From: Clostridia bacterium
GTDB taxonomy: Bacteria; Bacillota; Clostridia; Oscillospirales; Acutalibacteraceae
Length of the DNA stretch: 64,000 bases
Direction: 5' to 3'
Assembly (NCBI GenBank): GCA_017461235.1
Contig: JAFTYU010000042.1
Coordinates: forward strand, 62,001 to 126,000
Shown: positions 25,265-33,883 of the stretch, one piece after another
Numbering within the stretch: the stretch's first letter is position 1
Layout of the letters: every line of letters begins with the position of its first letter
Program-made: the position numbers and the translations under genes
Notes under the pieces: model-generated
Seen by the model: only the letters and a program-made list of their open reading frames with translations
Database searches by the model: none
Told to the model about the DNA's origin: nothing

Positions 25265-27175
25265 TTATTCGGGGAATTTTGCAATAACGCCGACGGACTT
25301 GCCGTTTACATACTGCGAAATGCCTTTCATATCTATATCCTTTGAAAGTGTACGACCTGCAACAACATAACCGTCTTTTCCGCCAAGGCATATTGCAGTT
25401 GCACTTTCATTCTGGGTACCGCCGAAGGAACGAGCCCAGGTAAGACTGCCGTATTTATCAAAGCTTGCGATAACCATATCGTCACCGCCACGCGTGGTAA
25501 TACCCTTGAAATCGCGTGATGATGAGTTCGATTTACCAACGGCAATGAATGAGCCGTCTTCTTTTTCGACAACATCCACAAGGTCATCGTTATACTGTCC
25601 CCTGAAGGGTTTTGCGAACACACGCTGGAGATTTTCGTCAAATTTAACTATATATGCATCGTCACCGCCGCGTGAAGCAAGGTCGGAAACAAACATACTG
25701 TCTGTGTTACCGGAATCGGAAGAATTAGACTTACCGACGATAACAACACCGCCGTCCTTACAAGCAGTAATACCTGTAAAGGACTCTATTCCCCTGCCTG
25801 CCACGGGAACTACGTCAACATATTTGCCGTTTGCATCAAACTTCACAACACCGCCGTCAGAAGAACCGAAGGAATCGAAAAGCTCGCCTGAATAGAAGGT
25901 ACCTACCGTATAAAGATTACCGTCTGTACCCTCAACAACGCCGTTGAAGTAATCCTGATTGCCGCCGATAATGTTTTTAAAGACAAGATTACCGTCTTTG
26001 TCATACTTGACAATACAAGCTGCAGATTCAAGCTCAGGCTTCTTGAAGCCCTTTGCATCACCGTCATTGTTACCCACGGAGCCTACTGCTACAACGCCGC
26101 CGTCAGAAGTAACCGTACCGCCGTTGAACATATCAACAGTAGACGTACCGAAGGTCTTGCACCATATTTCATTACAATCCTTATCGAATTTATAAACTAC
26201 ACCGTCATAATAACCTTTACCGTTTACACCGCCCACATTTTTGCCGTGGCCGATAGCATAGAATGTACCGTCATCATTTGTAATAATGTCGGTAATCTGA
26301 AGTGTACCGCGTCTGTGACCGATAGCCTTCTGCCACTTTATATTACCGGATTTATCATATTTCACAATAACAGTATAGGGTGCGGCATAGCCCAAAGACT
26401 CGTACTCCTTGAAGTGACCGTCTTTTGAGTTTGTCACGTTGGCGGCAATGTAGTTGCCGTCTTTATCTGTATCAATACTTGAAAAATAATCTGCCGCTGT
26501 ACCGCCGAGAGAAGTTTTCCACTCAAGAGCTGCCGGCTCAACTGCAACAGGATTGCTTGTAAGTTCAACAATCGTGGTAAAAACGTTACCTTCGTTATCA
26601 ACAGCAGTATTACCCTGACCGTCAGTAACCGCAACTGCGGTAGTACCTAAAACAACACTTCCGCCGTCTGATTTATTGGGGTCCTGTTTGATTGCTTCCT
26701 GCTTTGTAACCCCTTCGCCCTTGCTGTTAGTCACTTGCTTGCCGTTTTCATCGGTGACCTTTACGTTAACATTTATGTTATGCTCTTTATAAATTACGGT
26801 TGTAACGTTATTGCCGTCTTTATCTGTAACTACAGAGCCTGCGGCATCGGTAACGTCAGCATATTCTGTTTCAGCTATGTATGTTACGGGAACACCGCTC
26901 TCATCAGTAATTGCAACACCGTTCTCATCCGTTGCAACCATTACGCCGGGTTCGGTAGGATCATTTTTATTATCTTTTGCGTTCTTGATGCAGATAGCTG
27001 TTATAACACTTGCCACAACAATAACCGCACCAACAATAGGTAATACAATGGCAAGAGTCTTTTTGCTTTTTCCTTTTTTATTGGTGTCTGCAACCGACAC
27101 AGGGGGCGGTGCTACGTTTTTGACAGGTGTTTTGTTAGAATCTTTCTCGGGAAGATTCTGTTTGTTGTCGTTCAT
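25265..27175 (-). CDS. Single-pass surface protein with beta-propeller repeats
   Basis: A 636-residue protein. A proline/lysine-rich cytoplasmic N-terminus (about 40 residues) precedes one membrane helix (LAIVLPIVGAVIVVASVITA). Outside come short Asp/Gly loops such as TDENGVAITDESGVPVTY, which look like calcium-type turns, and then about six repeats of roughly 60 residues with the form VKYDKSGNIKWQKAIGG...DGGVVAVG, the pattern of PQQ/WD-like propeller blades. No enzyme motif is seen. ATG 27175 behind GGAGG. Its stop is four bases from the DnaD-like start, so a surface protein heads the primosome operon, which is odd. Function unknown; binding or sensing is plausible. Confidence 0.8.
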   Translation of the reverse strand: MNDNKQNLPEKDSNKTPVKNVAPPPVSVADTNKKGKSKKTLAIVLPIVGAVIVVASVITAICIKNAKDNKNDPTEPGVMVATDENGVAITDESGVPVTYIAETEYADVTDAAGSVVTDKDGNNVTTVIYKEHNINVNVKVTDENGKQVTNSKGEGVTKQEAIKQDPNKSDGGSVVLGTTAVAVTDGQGNTAVDNEGNVFTTIVELTSNPVAVEPAALEWKTSLGGTAADYFSSIDTDKDGNYIAANVTNSKDGHFKEYESLGYAAPYTVIVKYDKSGNIKWQKAIGHRRGTLQITDIITNDDGTFYAIGHGKNVGGVNGKGYYDGVVYKFDKDCNEIWCKTFGTSTVDMFNGGTVTSDGGVVAVGSVGNNDGDAKGFKKPELESAACIVKYDKDGNLVFKNIIGGNQDYFNGVVEGTDGNLYTVGTFYSGELFDSFGSSDGGVVKFDANGKYVDVVPVAGRGIESFTGITACKDGGVVIVGKSNSSDSGNTDSMFVSDLASRGGDDAYIVKFDENLQRVFAKPFRGQYNDDLVDVVEKEDGSFIAVGKSNSSSRDFKGITTRGGDDMVIASFDKYGSLTWARSFGGTQNESATAICLGGKDGYVVAGRTLSKDIDMKGISQYVNGKSVGVIAKFPE

Positions 27176-27508
27176 ATATAAACCTCCGTATTGAGATGTT
27201 TCCATTCTGTATCCTTATTTGCGCACGAATCCAATTTAGACTCATACACATTTTATATTATCACAAAGTTTCCTATTTTTCAATCTCAAAAACGCAATAA
27301 GCAAAAACATAAACATATTACATAAAAATTGGGCTTAGTTATTATATATTATCAATAATTTTGCATTTTACTCAAAAAAATCATTGAAACAGCAAAAAAT
27401 ATGTGATAAAATACCAAAGTATAGCACCTTTTATACTTATATTATCCGACAGGTGTACTAAAATTTACTAAAATCCATAGCGCAAAACGCTATCAGGGAG
27501 GAATTCGT
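27176..27508. promoter_or_regulatory. Divergent intergenic region, propeller protein and EF-G paralogue
   Basis: A 333-base AT-rich gap with two good promoters. Minus strand: TTGAAA, 17 bases, TAATAT with TGA extension (27255-27283). Plus strand: TTGAAA, 17 bases, TAAAAT with TGA extension (27384-27412). The plus transcript would have a leader of about 90 bases. I see no riboswitch or other gene in it. Confidence 0.6.
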
Positions 27509-29551
27509 TTGAAATCATATACTCAGGAAAATATCCGCAATGTTGTAATTGCAGGTCACGGCAGCAGAGGTAAAACCACTCTCGCTGAGGCTATGCTTTA
27601 TCTTTCCGGTGCTTCCGACAGACTCGGTAAAGTTGCTGACGGCAACACAGTTCTTGACTTTGACGCAGAAGAGAAGAAAAGAAAAGTTTCTGTTTCTTCC
27701 GCAGTTGCAAACTTTGAATGGCGCAACAGAAAGGTTAATATTATTGACACTCCCGGTCTTTTTGACTTCGAAGGTGCACGCAGCGAAGGCATCCGTGCCG
27801 CAGAAACTGCAATCATAGTTCTCTCATCAGGTCACGGCGTTGACGTAGGCGCAGAAAAAGCTTTGCGTACAGCAGGCAGAAATCAGATGGCTAAATTCAT
27901 CGCGGTTTCAAAATGTGACGGCGAAGATCGCGACTTCTACAAAACTCTTAATGCTTTAAAAGAAAAATACGGAACAGCTATCTGTCCCGTTGTTATTCCT
28001 TACATAGTTGGCGGCAAGGTTGACTGTTACGTAAACTTCCTTCAGAACAAAGCGTTCAAATACGAAAACGGTAAAGCAACAGAGGTTGCTATCCCTGCTG
28101 ATTCTATTATCGAAGATATTCACGCCGCTTTCACAGAAGCTGTTGCTTCAGGTGATGACGAGCTTATGATGAAATTCTTTGAAGGCGAAGAATTCACTCA
28201 TGATGAAATCGTTTTCGGTCTTTCACAGGGTGTTAAAGACGGTACTGTTGTTCCCGTATATGCTTGTTCAGGTCTCACAACAGATGCTGTTGACCTTCTT
28301 ATGAACGGTATAACAAAGCTTGCCCCTGCTCCCAAGGGCGAAGGCGACATCGAATGTGATGAAAACAAACCACTTGCTGCTATCTGCTTCAAGACAGTTT
28401 CTGACCCCTTCGTTGGTAAAATGTCTTTCTTCAAGGTTGTTTCAGGTAAAATCACACCTGCTACAAAGGCTTACAATGCCCGTACCGAAGAAGAAGAAAA
28501 AATGGGTAAAATCGTTTTCGTAAAAGGTTCAAAACAGGAAGAAGCTGCTGAAATCGTTGCCGGTGATATCGGTGTTGTTACAAAGCTTTCAGGCTTCAGA
28601 ACAGGCGATACAATGTGTGATGCCAAAAACCCTGTTGAGCTTGCAGGAGTTGATTATCCCAACGCTTGTTATTCAATGGCAGTCAACGTTGTTAAGAAGG
28701 GCGAAGAAGACAAGGTTGCTTCAGGTCTTAACAAGCTTGCCGAAGAAGACGGCTGTATGGTATTCTACACCAATAAAGAAACCAAAGAACAGGTTGTTTC
28801 AGGTCTTGGTGATCAGCACCTTGAAACCATCGTTTCCAAACTTAAAAATAAATACGGCGTTGAGGTTGAGCTTACTGCTCCCCGTGTTGCTTACAGAGAG
28901 ACAATCCGCAAGGTTGTTGATAAACAGGGTCGTCATAAAAAGCAGTCCGGCGGTCATGGTCAGTTCGGTGATGTATTCATTCGTTTCGAGCCCTATTCAG
29001 GCGAAGAAGAATTCGTATTTACATCTGACGAGGTTGTCGGTGGCGCAGTTCCCAAGAACTTCTTCCCTGCAGTTGAAAAAGGCTTACGTGAATGCGTAGC
29101 AGGCGGTCTTATTGCCGGTTATCCCATGGTTGGTATCAAGGCTTGTCTTCACGACGGTTCTTACCACCCCGTTGACTCATCAGAAATGGCATTCAAAATG
29201 GCTGCCCGTGTAGCCTTTAAAGCCGCTATTCCTGAAGCCAAACCCACAATCCTTGAGCCTATCGGCACACTCAGAGCATATATCCCCGATGACAATCTCG
29301 GTGATATTCTCGGTGACGTTAATAAACGCCGCGGCAGAGTTTTAGGTATGGGTCCTGCTGAAGAAACAAAAACACAGGAGCTCGTTGCAGAAGTTCCCAT
29401 GGCAGAAATGAGCGATTTCGCTATTGCTCTGCGTTCAGTAACTGCAGGACGTGGCTACTTCACACTTGAATTTGCAAGATATGAAGATGCTCCTGCAAAC
29501 ATAGCAGAAAAAGTTATTGCAGATGCAAAACTTGAAGATGATGAAGATTAA
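27509..29551 (+). CDS. EF-G-like translational GTPase paralogue
   Basis: A 680-residue protein with the five-domain EF-G plan. G1 is GHGSRGKTTL (16-25, usual form HVDAGKTT), G3 is IDTPGLFDFEG and G4 is SKCDGED. Domain IV has GGHGQFGDVFIRFEP and the C-terminus ends with a PMAEMSDFAIALRSVTAGRG segment like EF-G domain V. The switch-2 catalytic histidine of canonical EF-G (DTPGH) is Leu here, and switch 1 (DAEEKKRKVSVSSA) departs from EQERGIT. It is therefore a divergent paralogue rather than the main elongation factor, comparable to FusA2-type proteins. TTG start behind GGGAGG. It stands alone with its own promoter and terminator. Role unknown. Confidence 0.85.
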   Translation: MKSYTQENIRNVVIAGHGSRGKTTLAEAMLYLSGASDRLGKVADGNTVLDFDAEEKKRKVSVSSAVANFEWRNRKVNIIDTPGLFDFEGARSEGIRAAETAIIVLSSGHGVDVGAEKALRTAGRNQMAKFIAVSKCDGEDRDFYKTLNALKEKYGTAICPVVIPYIVGGKVDCYVNFLQNKAFKYENGKATEVAIPADSIIEDIHAAFTEAVASGDDELMMKFFEGEEFTHDEIVFGLSQGVKDGTVVPVYACSGLTTDAVDLLMNGITKLAPAPKGEGDIECDENKPLAAICFKTVSDPFVGKMSFFKVVSGKITPATKAYNARTEEEEKMGKIVFVKGSKQEEAAEIVAGDIGVVTKLSGFRTGDTMCDAKNPVELAGVDYPNACYSMAVNVVKKGEEDKVASGLNKLAEEDGCMVFYTNKETKEQVVSGLGDQHLETIVSKLKNKYGVEVELTAPRVAYRETIRKVVDKQGRHKKQSGGHGQFGDVFIRFEPYSGEEEFVFTSDEVVGGAVPKNFFPAVEKGLRECVAGGLIAGYPMVGIKACLHDGSYHPVDSSEMAFKMAARVAFKAAIPEAKPTILEPIGTLRAYIPDDNLGDILGDVNKRRGRVLGMGPAEETKTQELVAEVPMAEMSDFAIALRSVTAGRGYFTLEFARYEDAPANIAEKVIADAKLEDDED

Positions 29552-29556
29552 TTAAA

Positions 29557-29592
29557 CAAAAACGCCTGACCTATTATTGGTCGGGCGTTTTA
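29557..29592 (+). terminator. Terminator after the EF-G paralogue
   Basis: Stem AACGCCTGACC/GGTCGGGCGTT followed by a T-rich stretch. Confidence 0.85.
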
Positions 29593-29712
29593 ACATATTG
29601 TACCGAAGGTATATCACTTCACGAACTGAACTTTTATAATTGGCTTTGCCCCTTTAATTACGAATTATGAGTTATAATGCCGACCGCAGATCCTGACACT
29701 CCTAACTAACTT

Positions 29713-29728
29713 TGTTCCACGTGGAACA
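29713..29728. promoter_or_regulatory. parS-like palindrome 1 (ParB/Noc-family site)
   Basis: TGTTCCACGTGGAACA is a perfect 16-base palindrome that fits the bacterial parS consensus TGTTNCACGTGAAACA with one symmetric change. It lies about 10.5 kb to the left of dnaA, and an identical copy sits at 32495. parS sites cluster near oriC, where ParB loads for chromosome segregation. Confidence 0.88.
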
Positions 29729-29751
29729 AACAAAAATCCGACTTATCCCCC

Positions 29752-29780
29752 TTGAACAATCCCTTATATTATGGTATAAT
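29752..29780 (+). promoter_or_regulatory. Promoter of the MFS transporter
   Basis: TTGAAC, 17-base spacer and a perfect TATAAT, 41 bases before the ATG at 29821. Confidence 0.7.
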
Positions 29781-29820
29781 CACATTATGTGTAAACAAAT
29801 CCATTTCAAGGAGTATCAGT

Positions 29821-32394
29821 ATGAATTTGAAAGAAAAAGTTCTTGACGGGGTTTCCAAAGTCAAAACGTATTGGAAAACTCCTATGTCGGGGCGCCATAT
29901 GACTTTCCGTGAGATTGCGGCGTATTCCGGCGGCGGTATCGGTGCTTATATGATAATCACCATGGGTACTGCCTGTTTGCTTGCTGCCAACAACACCTTG
30001 CTTTCAAGCGTGTTAGGTATTGCACCTATGGATATGTACATTATGTACGTTATCGCTGTTGTAGCCAATATTCCTCTCACGGCAGTTCGTGCAAACATCA
30101 TCGACAACACCAGAAACAAGGCCGGTAAATACAGACCTTACATAGTAACCATGGCTATACCTGCCGCAATTATCTGTGTCACTATGGTCTGGTTCCCATA
30201 TGACAGCCTTAACACAATATTCGGCGACCGTGTTATTTTTGATAAGTCGGTAGCGTACATTGTAAAATGTGCAATTGTAATGGTACTTAATCTGTTTTTG
30301 CACTTTTTCTATTACTTCTTCTACGACGGATACGAAAATCTTATTCACGTTCTTTCCCCCAACTCACAGGAAAGAGCCGATGTTTCTTCCGTTAAAAGCA
30401 TCGTTTATTCTTTTGCTCCCACGGTTGTAAACCTTTTCACTCCCCTTATTGCTCAGCACATTTTCCACTCTAACTCTACAGATATCCGCGTTTACAGATT
30501 ACTTTATCCTATTCTTTCAGTATTAGGACTTATTCTTTGTATTATAGTTTACAAATACACCGAAGAAAAAATAGTTCAGGCAAGAACACACGTTGTTCAG
30601 ATAAAGTTCAGCGATGCGCTGAAAGCCGTTGCCAAGAACAAATATTTCTGGATTATTTCATTGGCAAGCTGGATCGGATTCCTTGAATCATCCTATGCAA
30701 ATATTATGAAATGGCTCTACGACTACGGCGGAGCTTGTTCGGGTACCACCTTTGGTATTATTCAGACCGTTTACGGTAATGCTTCTCTTTGGGGTATGCT
30801 CGCTGCACCCTTCTGCATCCGTAAATGGGGCAAAAAGTCCGTTCTTATTGTAACGAACATATTTAATATATTGTTCATTCTTGCCATGCTCCTGTTTACA
30901 GATGAGATTACATACAACGTAACCATACTCCTTATTATGTCCTGCCTGTGGCTTAATGCTCTTATGGGTTCATTTATGCACATTCTCAACCCTGCAATTC
31001 AGGCAGATATCCGCGATTATCAGCAGTATAAAACCGGAGAGCGCATTGACGGTATGTTCTCGGCAGTTAATACAATCGGTACTGTTCTTGCTCTTGCCAC
31101 ATCTTCCGTACTTCCTTTTATATACAAACAAAAAGGTATTACCGAAGAAAATGCAAAAATCGTTACTTCCGACCCCGAAATTCTTAACCGTGTTATGCCT
31201 ATGGGTGACGACAAATTCACCACAGTAGGTAAAATTCTTGAGGAACAGTTGGCAAAAGGACAGGATAACTACTCCAATGCATATTCCGCCCTTTATGACC
31301 CCGATATACTCTTGAGCCTTATAAATGTTCTTGTTGTGGTAGCAGCATTCGGTGCTTTGATGAATGTTATACCCTTCTTCTGGTACGACTTCAACGAAAG
31401 AAAGCAGAAATCAGTTGTACGTATTCTTCAGATACGCGCTATGTTCGAAGACTACGGTAACGGTGTGCTTAATGACAAGGATCTTGTTGAAACACTTGAA
31501 CTTATACATAAATCAAGAGAAATGGCTGTTGCCGAACCAAAAGTTCTTGATAAAAAGACATATAAATCCTTAAAAGATAAAGAAGCAAGAAAACTCGCTA
31601 AAAAGCAATATCTTGCAGACAAAGAGTTTAACGAGGAAATTGAAATTGCCAAACTTGTATGTGAAGAATTGGATAAATTCGAAACTGTTACATTCCAGAA
31701 ACAGATTGAAGAAAGTGCAATAATTTACAACAATGGTCTTGAAGGTCTTCTTGCAATGGATATTAACAAAGAAAAAGAAAACCTTGCAAGAATGAAATCA
31801 TTGCCCAAAGGTACCAAGGACGAAAAAGAAACTCGCAAAGCTCTTATTGAAATTGCAAGACAGAAAGTTTCTTCCTGCAAAGAGATTGCCAAAAACTTCA
31901 GCAATGGTGAATCCTTCGCTCGTCCCGATTACTCTCTTTTGCAGAAAAACTACGATAAAGAAGATGCTATTGAAAAACGTCTTAACTTCTTTACCGCTGA
32001 ATTAAGAAAGGCTAAGAAAAACCACAACGAGAAAAAAGTCAAAGAAATTAAAAAGAAAATTTCTGCAATAAAAGCAGAGTTCAGAGAAACTACCGAAACA
32101 TCCAAAGTTATCTCCGATGCCCAGGCAAACTTCAACAGAGCCGCAAAACCCTATCTCGATGCGGAAAAGCTTCTTTGCCAAAAAGAAAACTATTCTCACC
32201 TTGAAGAAATCGAATTGCTTTACAAGGATGCAAAATTCCGTAACGATAAGGCAATAGAAAAAGCTCGTATCGAGAAAGAGAGAAAGCTCGCTGCCGAAAA
32301 GGCTGAGAATGAAAGAATCAAGGCACAGAAAGCCGCCGCCAAGGAAGCTAAAAAACAAGCTAAAGAAAAGGCAAAAGCAAAAAGTAAAAAATAA
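29821..32394 (+). CDS. GPH/MFS-type transporter with long coiled-coil C-terminus
   Basis: An 857-residue protein. The first 540 residues are a 12-helix carrier of the glycoside-pentoside-hexuronide/MFS_2 group (ANIIDNTRNKAGKYRPYIV is the typical loop after helix 2-3; NPAIQADIRDYQQYKTGERIDGMF the matching loop in the second half). The last 280 residues are highly charged and helical, ending in a run of Ala-Lys-Glu heptads (AEKAENERIKAQKAAAKEAKK), a strong coiled coil. Carriers of this group are normally about 450-500 residues, so the tail is an extra cytoplasmic module. ATG 29821 with AAGGAG. The gene lies between two parS-like sites. Substrate unknown. Confidence 0.82.
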   Translation: MNLKEKVLDGVSKVKTYWKTPMSGRHMTFREIAAYSGGGIGAYMIITMGTACLLAANNTLLSSVLGIAPMDMYIMYVIAVVANIPLTAVRANIIDNTRNKAGKYRPYIVTMAIPAAIICVTMVWFPYDSLNTIFGDRVIFDKSVAYIVKCAIVMVLNLFLHFFYYFFYDGYENLIHVLSPNSQERADVSSVKSIVYSFAPTVVNLFTPLIAQHIFHSNSTDIRVYRLLYPILSVLGLILCIIVYKYTEEKIVQARTHVVQIKFSDALKAVAKNKYFWIISLASWIGFLESSYANIMKWLYDYGGACSGTTFGIIQTVYGNASLWGMLAAPFCIRKWGKKSVLIVTNIFNILFILAMLLFTDEITYNVTILLIMSCLWLNALMGSFMHILNPAIQADIRDYQQYKTGERIDGMFSAVNTIGTVLALATSSVLPFIYKQKGITEENAKIVTSDPEILNRVMPMGDDKFTTVGKILEEQLAKGQDNYSNAYSALYDPDILLSLINVLVVVAAFGALMNVIPFFWYDFNERKQKSVVRILQIRAMFEDYGNGVLNDKDLVETLELIHKSREMAVAEPKVLDKKTYKSLKDKEARKLAKKQYLADKEFNEEIEIAKLVCEELDKFETVTFQKQIEESAIIYNNGLEGLLAMDINKEKENLARMKSLPKGTKDEKETRKALIEIARQKVSSCKEIAKNFSNGESFARPDYSLLQKNYDKEDAIEKRLNFFTAELRKAKKNHNEKKVKEIKKKISAIKAEFRETTETSKVISDAQANFNRAAKPYLDAEKLLCQKENYSHLEEIELLYKDAKFRNDKAIEKARIEKERKLAAEKAENERIKAQKAAAKEAKKQAKEKAKAKSKK

Positions 32395-32403
32395 TCTTAA
32401 AGA

Positions 32404-32432
32404 AACCGTCTGCGAGAGCAGGCGGTTTTTTT
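32404..32432 (+). terminator. Terminator after the MFS transporter
   Basis: Stem AACCGTCTGC, loop GAGA, GCAGGCGGTT, then seven T. Confidence 0.9.
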
Positions 32433-32494
32433 AAGATTTCCCAACGTAACGGGCTGCTTACTCGTGCCGTACACATCACACACATTACGGTTTT

Positions 32495-32510
32495 TGTTCC
32501 ACGTGGAACA
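32495..32510. promoter_or_regulatory. parS-like palindrome 2
   Basis: Identical to the site at 29713: TGTTCCACGTGGAACA. The pair brackets the MFS transporter gene. Only these two copies were found in the window. Confidence 0.88.
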
Positions 32511-32620
32511 TTTTTTTGCAAAGCCTTCCTCAACCAACTTTTTTCGACACTTTTGCTATAATTTGTTGTTTTTCTTCCGTATTTTCGAATATTTGTAGTC
32601 TTTTCGTTAAAGTTTTCAAA

Positions 32621-32629
32621 TTATTCACA
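32621..32629 (+). promoter_or_regulatory. DnaA box outside oriC
   Basis: TTATTCACA matches TTATNCACA exactly. It lies about 110 bases from parS-like site 2. Confidence 0.5.
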
Positions 32630-32656
32630 GATTATTAACCAATCAAAAATTACCCC

Positions 32657-32816
32657 GTGTTATACTTTCACCGTACTTGGAAAGGGAGCCGCACCCGAGT
32701 ACTTGTACTTAGTTTCTGTTAGAGAAACTAACCCCTCCTCAAGTAAACCCTTGATGCAGAGTGTTATACTTTGTGTCGGAAATGCACTGACTGTCCCCTC
32801 AGTCTGTGCATTTTCC
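32657..32816 (+). ncRNA. Putative structured RNA or leader upstream of the M23 gene
   Basis: After an extended -10 (TGTTATACT) come four stems: GTACTTGG/CCGAGTAC (32673-32702), TTAGTTTCT/AGAAACTAA (32709-32731), TCAAG/CTTGA (32739-32754) and a long hairpin around AAATGCACTGACTG/CAGTCTGTGCATTTT (32778-32816). The 12-mer GTGTTATACTTT occurs at both ends (32657 and 32761). I do not recognise the motif as a known riboswitch. The last hairpin has only a short T-run. It may be a small RNA or the leader of the gene at 32887. Confidence 0.5.
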
Positions 32817-32886
32817 TTATATGTGAATATTTTCTGTTTGTGTGTCAATAATTAAATTAACATTCAGCCACAAAGGAGATTTAATT

Positions 32887-33717
32887 ATGGATGACAAAAA
32901 CAACAAGCACTCCCACGACAACCCGAATCAATCTGACGGCAAAAAAACTCTTAAGGATAATTTATTTGTAAATCACAATACAAAAAACACTCGCGGAACA
33001 CGTGGTATAAAAATTGCGTATTTACTTGCCATACTTGTAGCATTAGGCGGTGCCGTAACAGCACGACTTGCGGCTAACGATGCCATTAATGATATCAATG
33101 CAACCTTTCCGCAGGATGAAGTTACCTTGCCCACGGTTGAAAAAGAATACGTTCTACCGACAGAAGAGCCTGATTTTGAAGTACGTCAGAATCTTACCGA
33201 CGTACCCGACACCCGTCAGGAAACAGAGACAGAGCCCGAAACCGAAAGAGAAGAAAACACCGTTGAAGCAACAACAGAAAAAAAGACTCAATATGCCGAA
33301 CCCTATACTGATTATTACACCTTGCCGATCGGTACAAAAATAAGCAAGGATTATAATCCGAAAACACCTGTTTATAACCCTACAATGGGCGACTGGCGTA
33401 CCCACGCGGCTATTGATTTCACCGGCGAAGACGGCGCACAGGTAAAAGCAATCTCAAACGGCACAGTTACAAACATATATGAAGACGCCCTTTACGGCAC
33501 AGTAGTTGAAATCGACCACGGCAATGAAGTTATTGCAAAATATTGCGGCCTTAACAAAGAAACACTTGAAGTTAAGGTTAACGGCACGGTAAAATCGGGT
33601 ACACTTATAGGCTATCTTGGTGAAATTCCTTGCGAAAAGGATGAAGGAAGTCACCTTCATTTTGAAATCACTCATAAAGGTGAAAATGTTGACCCATTGG
33701 ATATAATGGGAAAATAA
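32887..33717 (+). CDS. M23-family peptidase-like membrane protein, SpoIIQ-like
   Basis: A 276-residue protein: basic cytoplasmic start, one membrane helix (IAYLLAILVALGGAVTARLAA), an acidic Glu/Thr-rich spacer of about 70 residues, then a LytM/M23 domain. The domain has the metal ligands THAAIDF (HxxxD) and SHLHFEI (HxH), so it is catalytically complete, unlike Bacillus SpoIIQ. Single-helix M23 proteins of this length in Clostridia include SpoIIQ, which spans the forespore septum; the sporulation role is inference. ATG behind AAAGGAG. Confidence 0.75.
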   Translation: MDDKNNKHSHDNPNQSDGKKTLKDNLFVNHNTKNTRGTRGIKIAYLLAILVALGGAVTARLAANDAINDINATFPQDEVTLPTVEKEYVLPTEEPDFEVRQNLTDVPDTRQETETEPETEREENTVEATTEKKTQYAEPYTDYYTLPIGTKISKDYNPKTPVYNPTMGDWRTHAAIDFTGEDGAQVKAISNGTVTNIYEDALYGTVVEIDHGNEVIAKYCGLNKETLEVKVNGTVKSGTLIGYLGEIPCEKDEGSHLHFEITHKGENVDPLDIMGK

Positions 33718-33721
33718 TCAA

Positions 33722-33762
33722 AAACAGGCTGTAAAAACACAGGTTTTTACAGCCTGTTTTGC
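33722..33762 (+). terminator. Terminator after the M23 gene
   Basis: Stem AAACAGGCTGTAAAAA/TTTTTACAGCCTGTTT with a short loop. Member of the GGCTGTAAAAA hairpin family seen also at 36852 and 56566. Confidence 0.85.
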
Positions 33763-33822
33763 GTCTTTTTAACAAAGTATCCCACTTCGGTTTAGCAATA
33801 TTACCAAAAAATTTTCATTTTG

Positions 33823-33852
33823 TTGACAAAGAACAAGAAACAAGAATATAAT
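33823..33852 (+). promoter_or_regulatory. Promoter of nhaC
   Basis: Perfect TTGACA and TATAAT with an 18-base spacer, giving a leader of about 25 bases. Confidence 0.8.
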
Positions 33853-33883
33853 GTCCTTATTATATAGGAAAAGGATGTTTTTT

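Larger units (their letters stand above)
32395..32886. other. Intergenic region with terminator, parS, DnaA box and RNA-like structure
   Basis: A 492-base gap. It holds the MFS terminator (32404-32432, stem AACCGTCTGC/GCAGGCGGTT), a parS-like site (32495-32510), a perfect DnaA box TTATTCACA (32621-32629), an extended -10 (TGCTATAAT, 32554-32562) and a structured stretch from 32657 to 32816 described separately. The gene at 32887 follows with an AAAGGAG site. Confidence 0.75.

Noticed and set aside
32660..32848. Minus-strand 62-codon frame in the spoIIQ-like upstream region
   Set aside because: It mirrors the hairpins of the structured region, has no ribosome site and no recognisable protein pattern.
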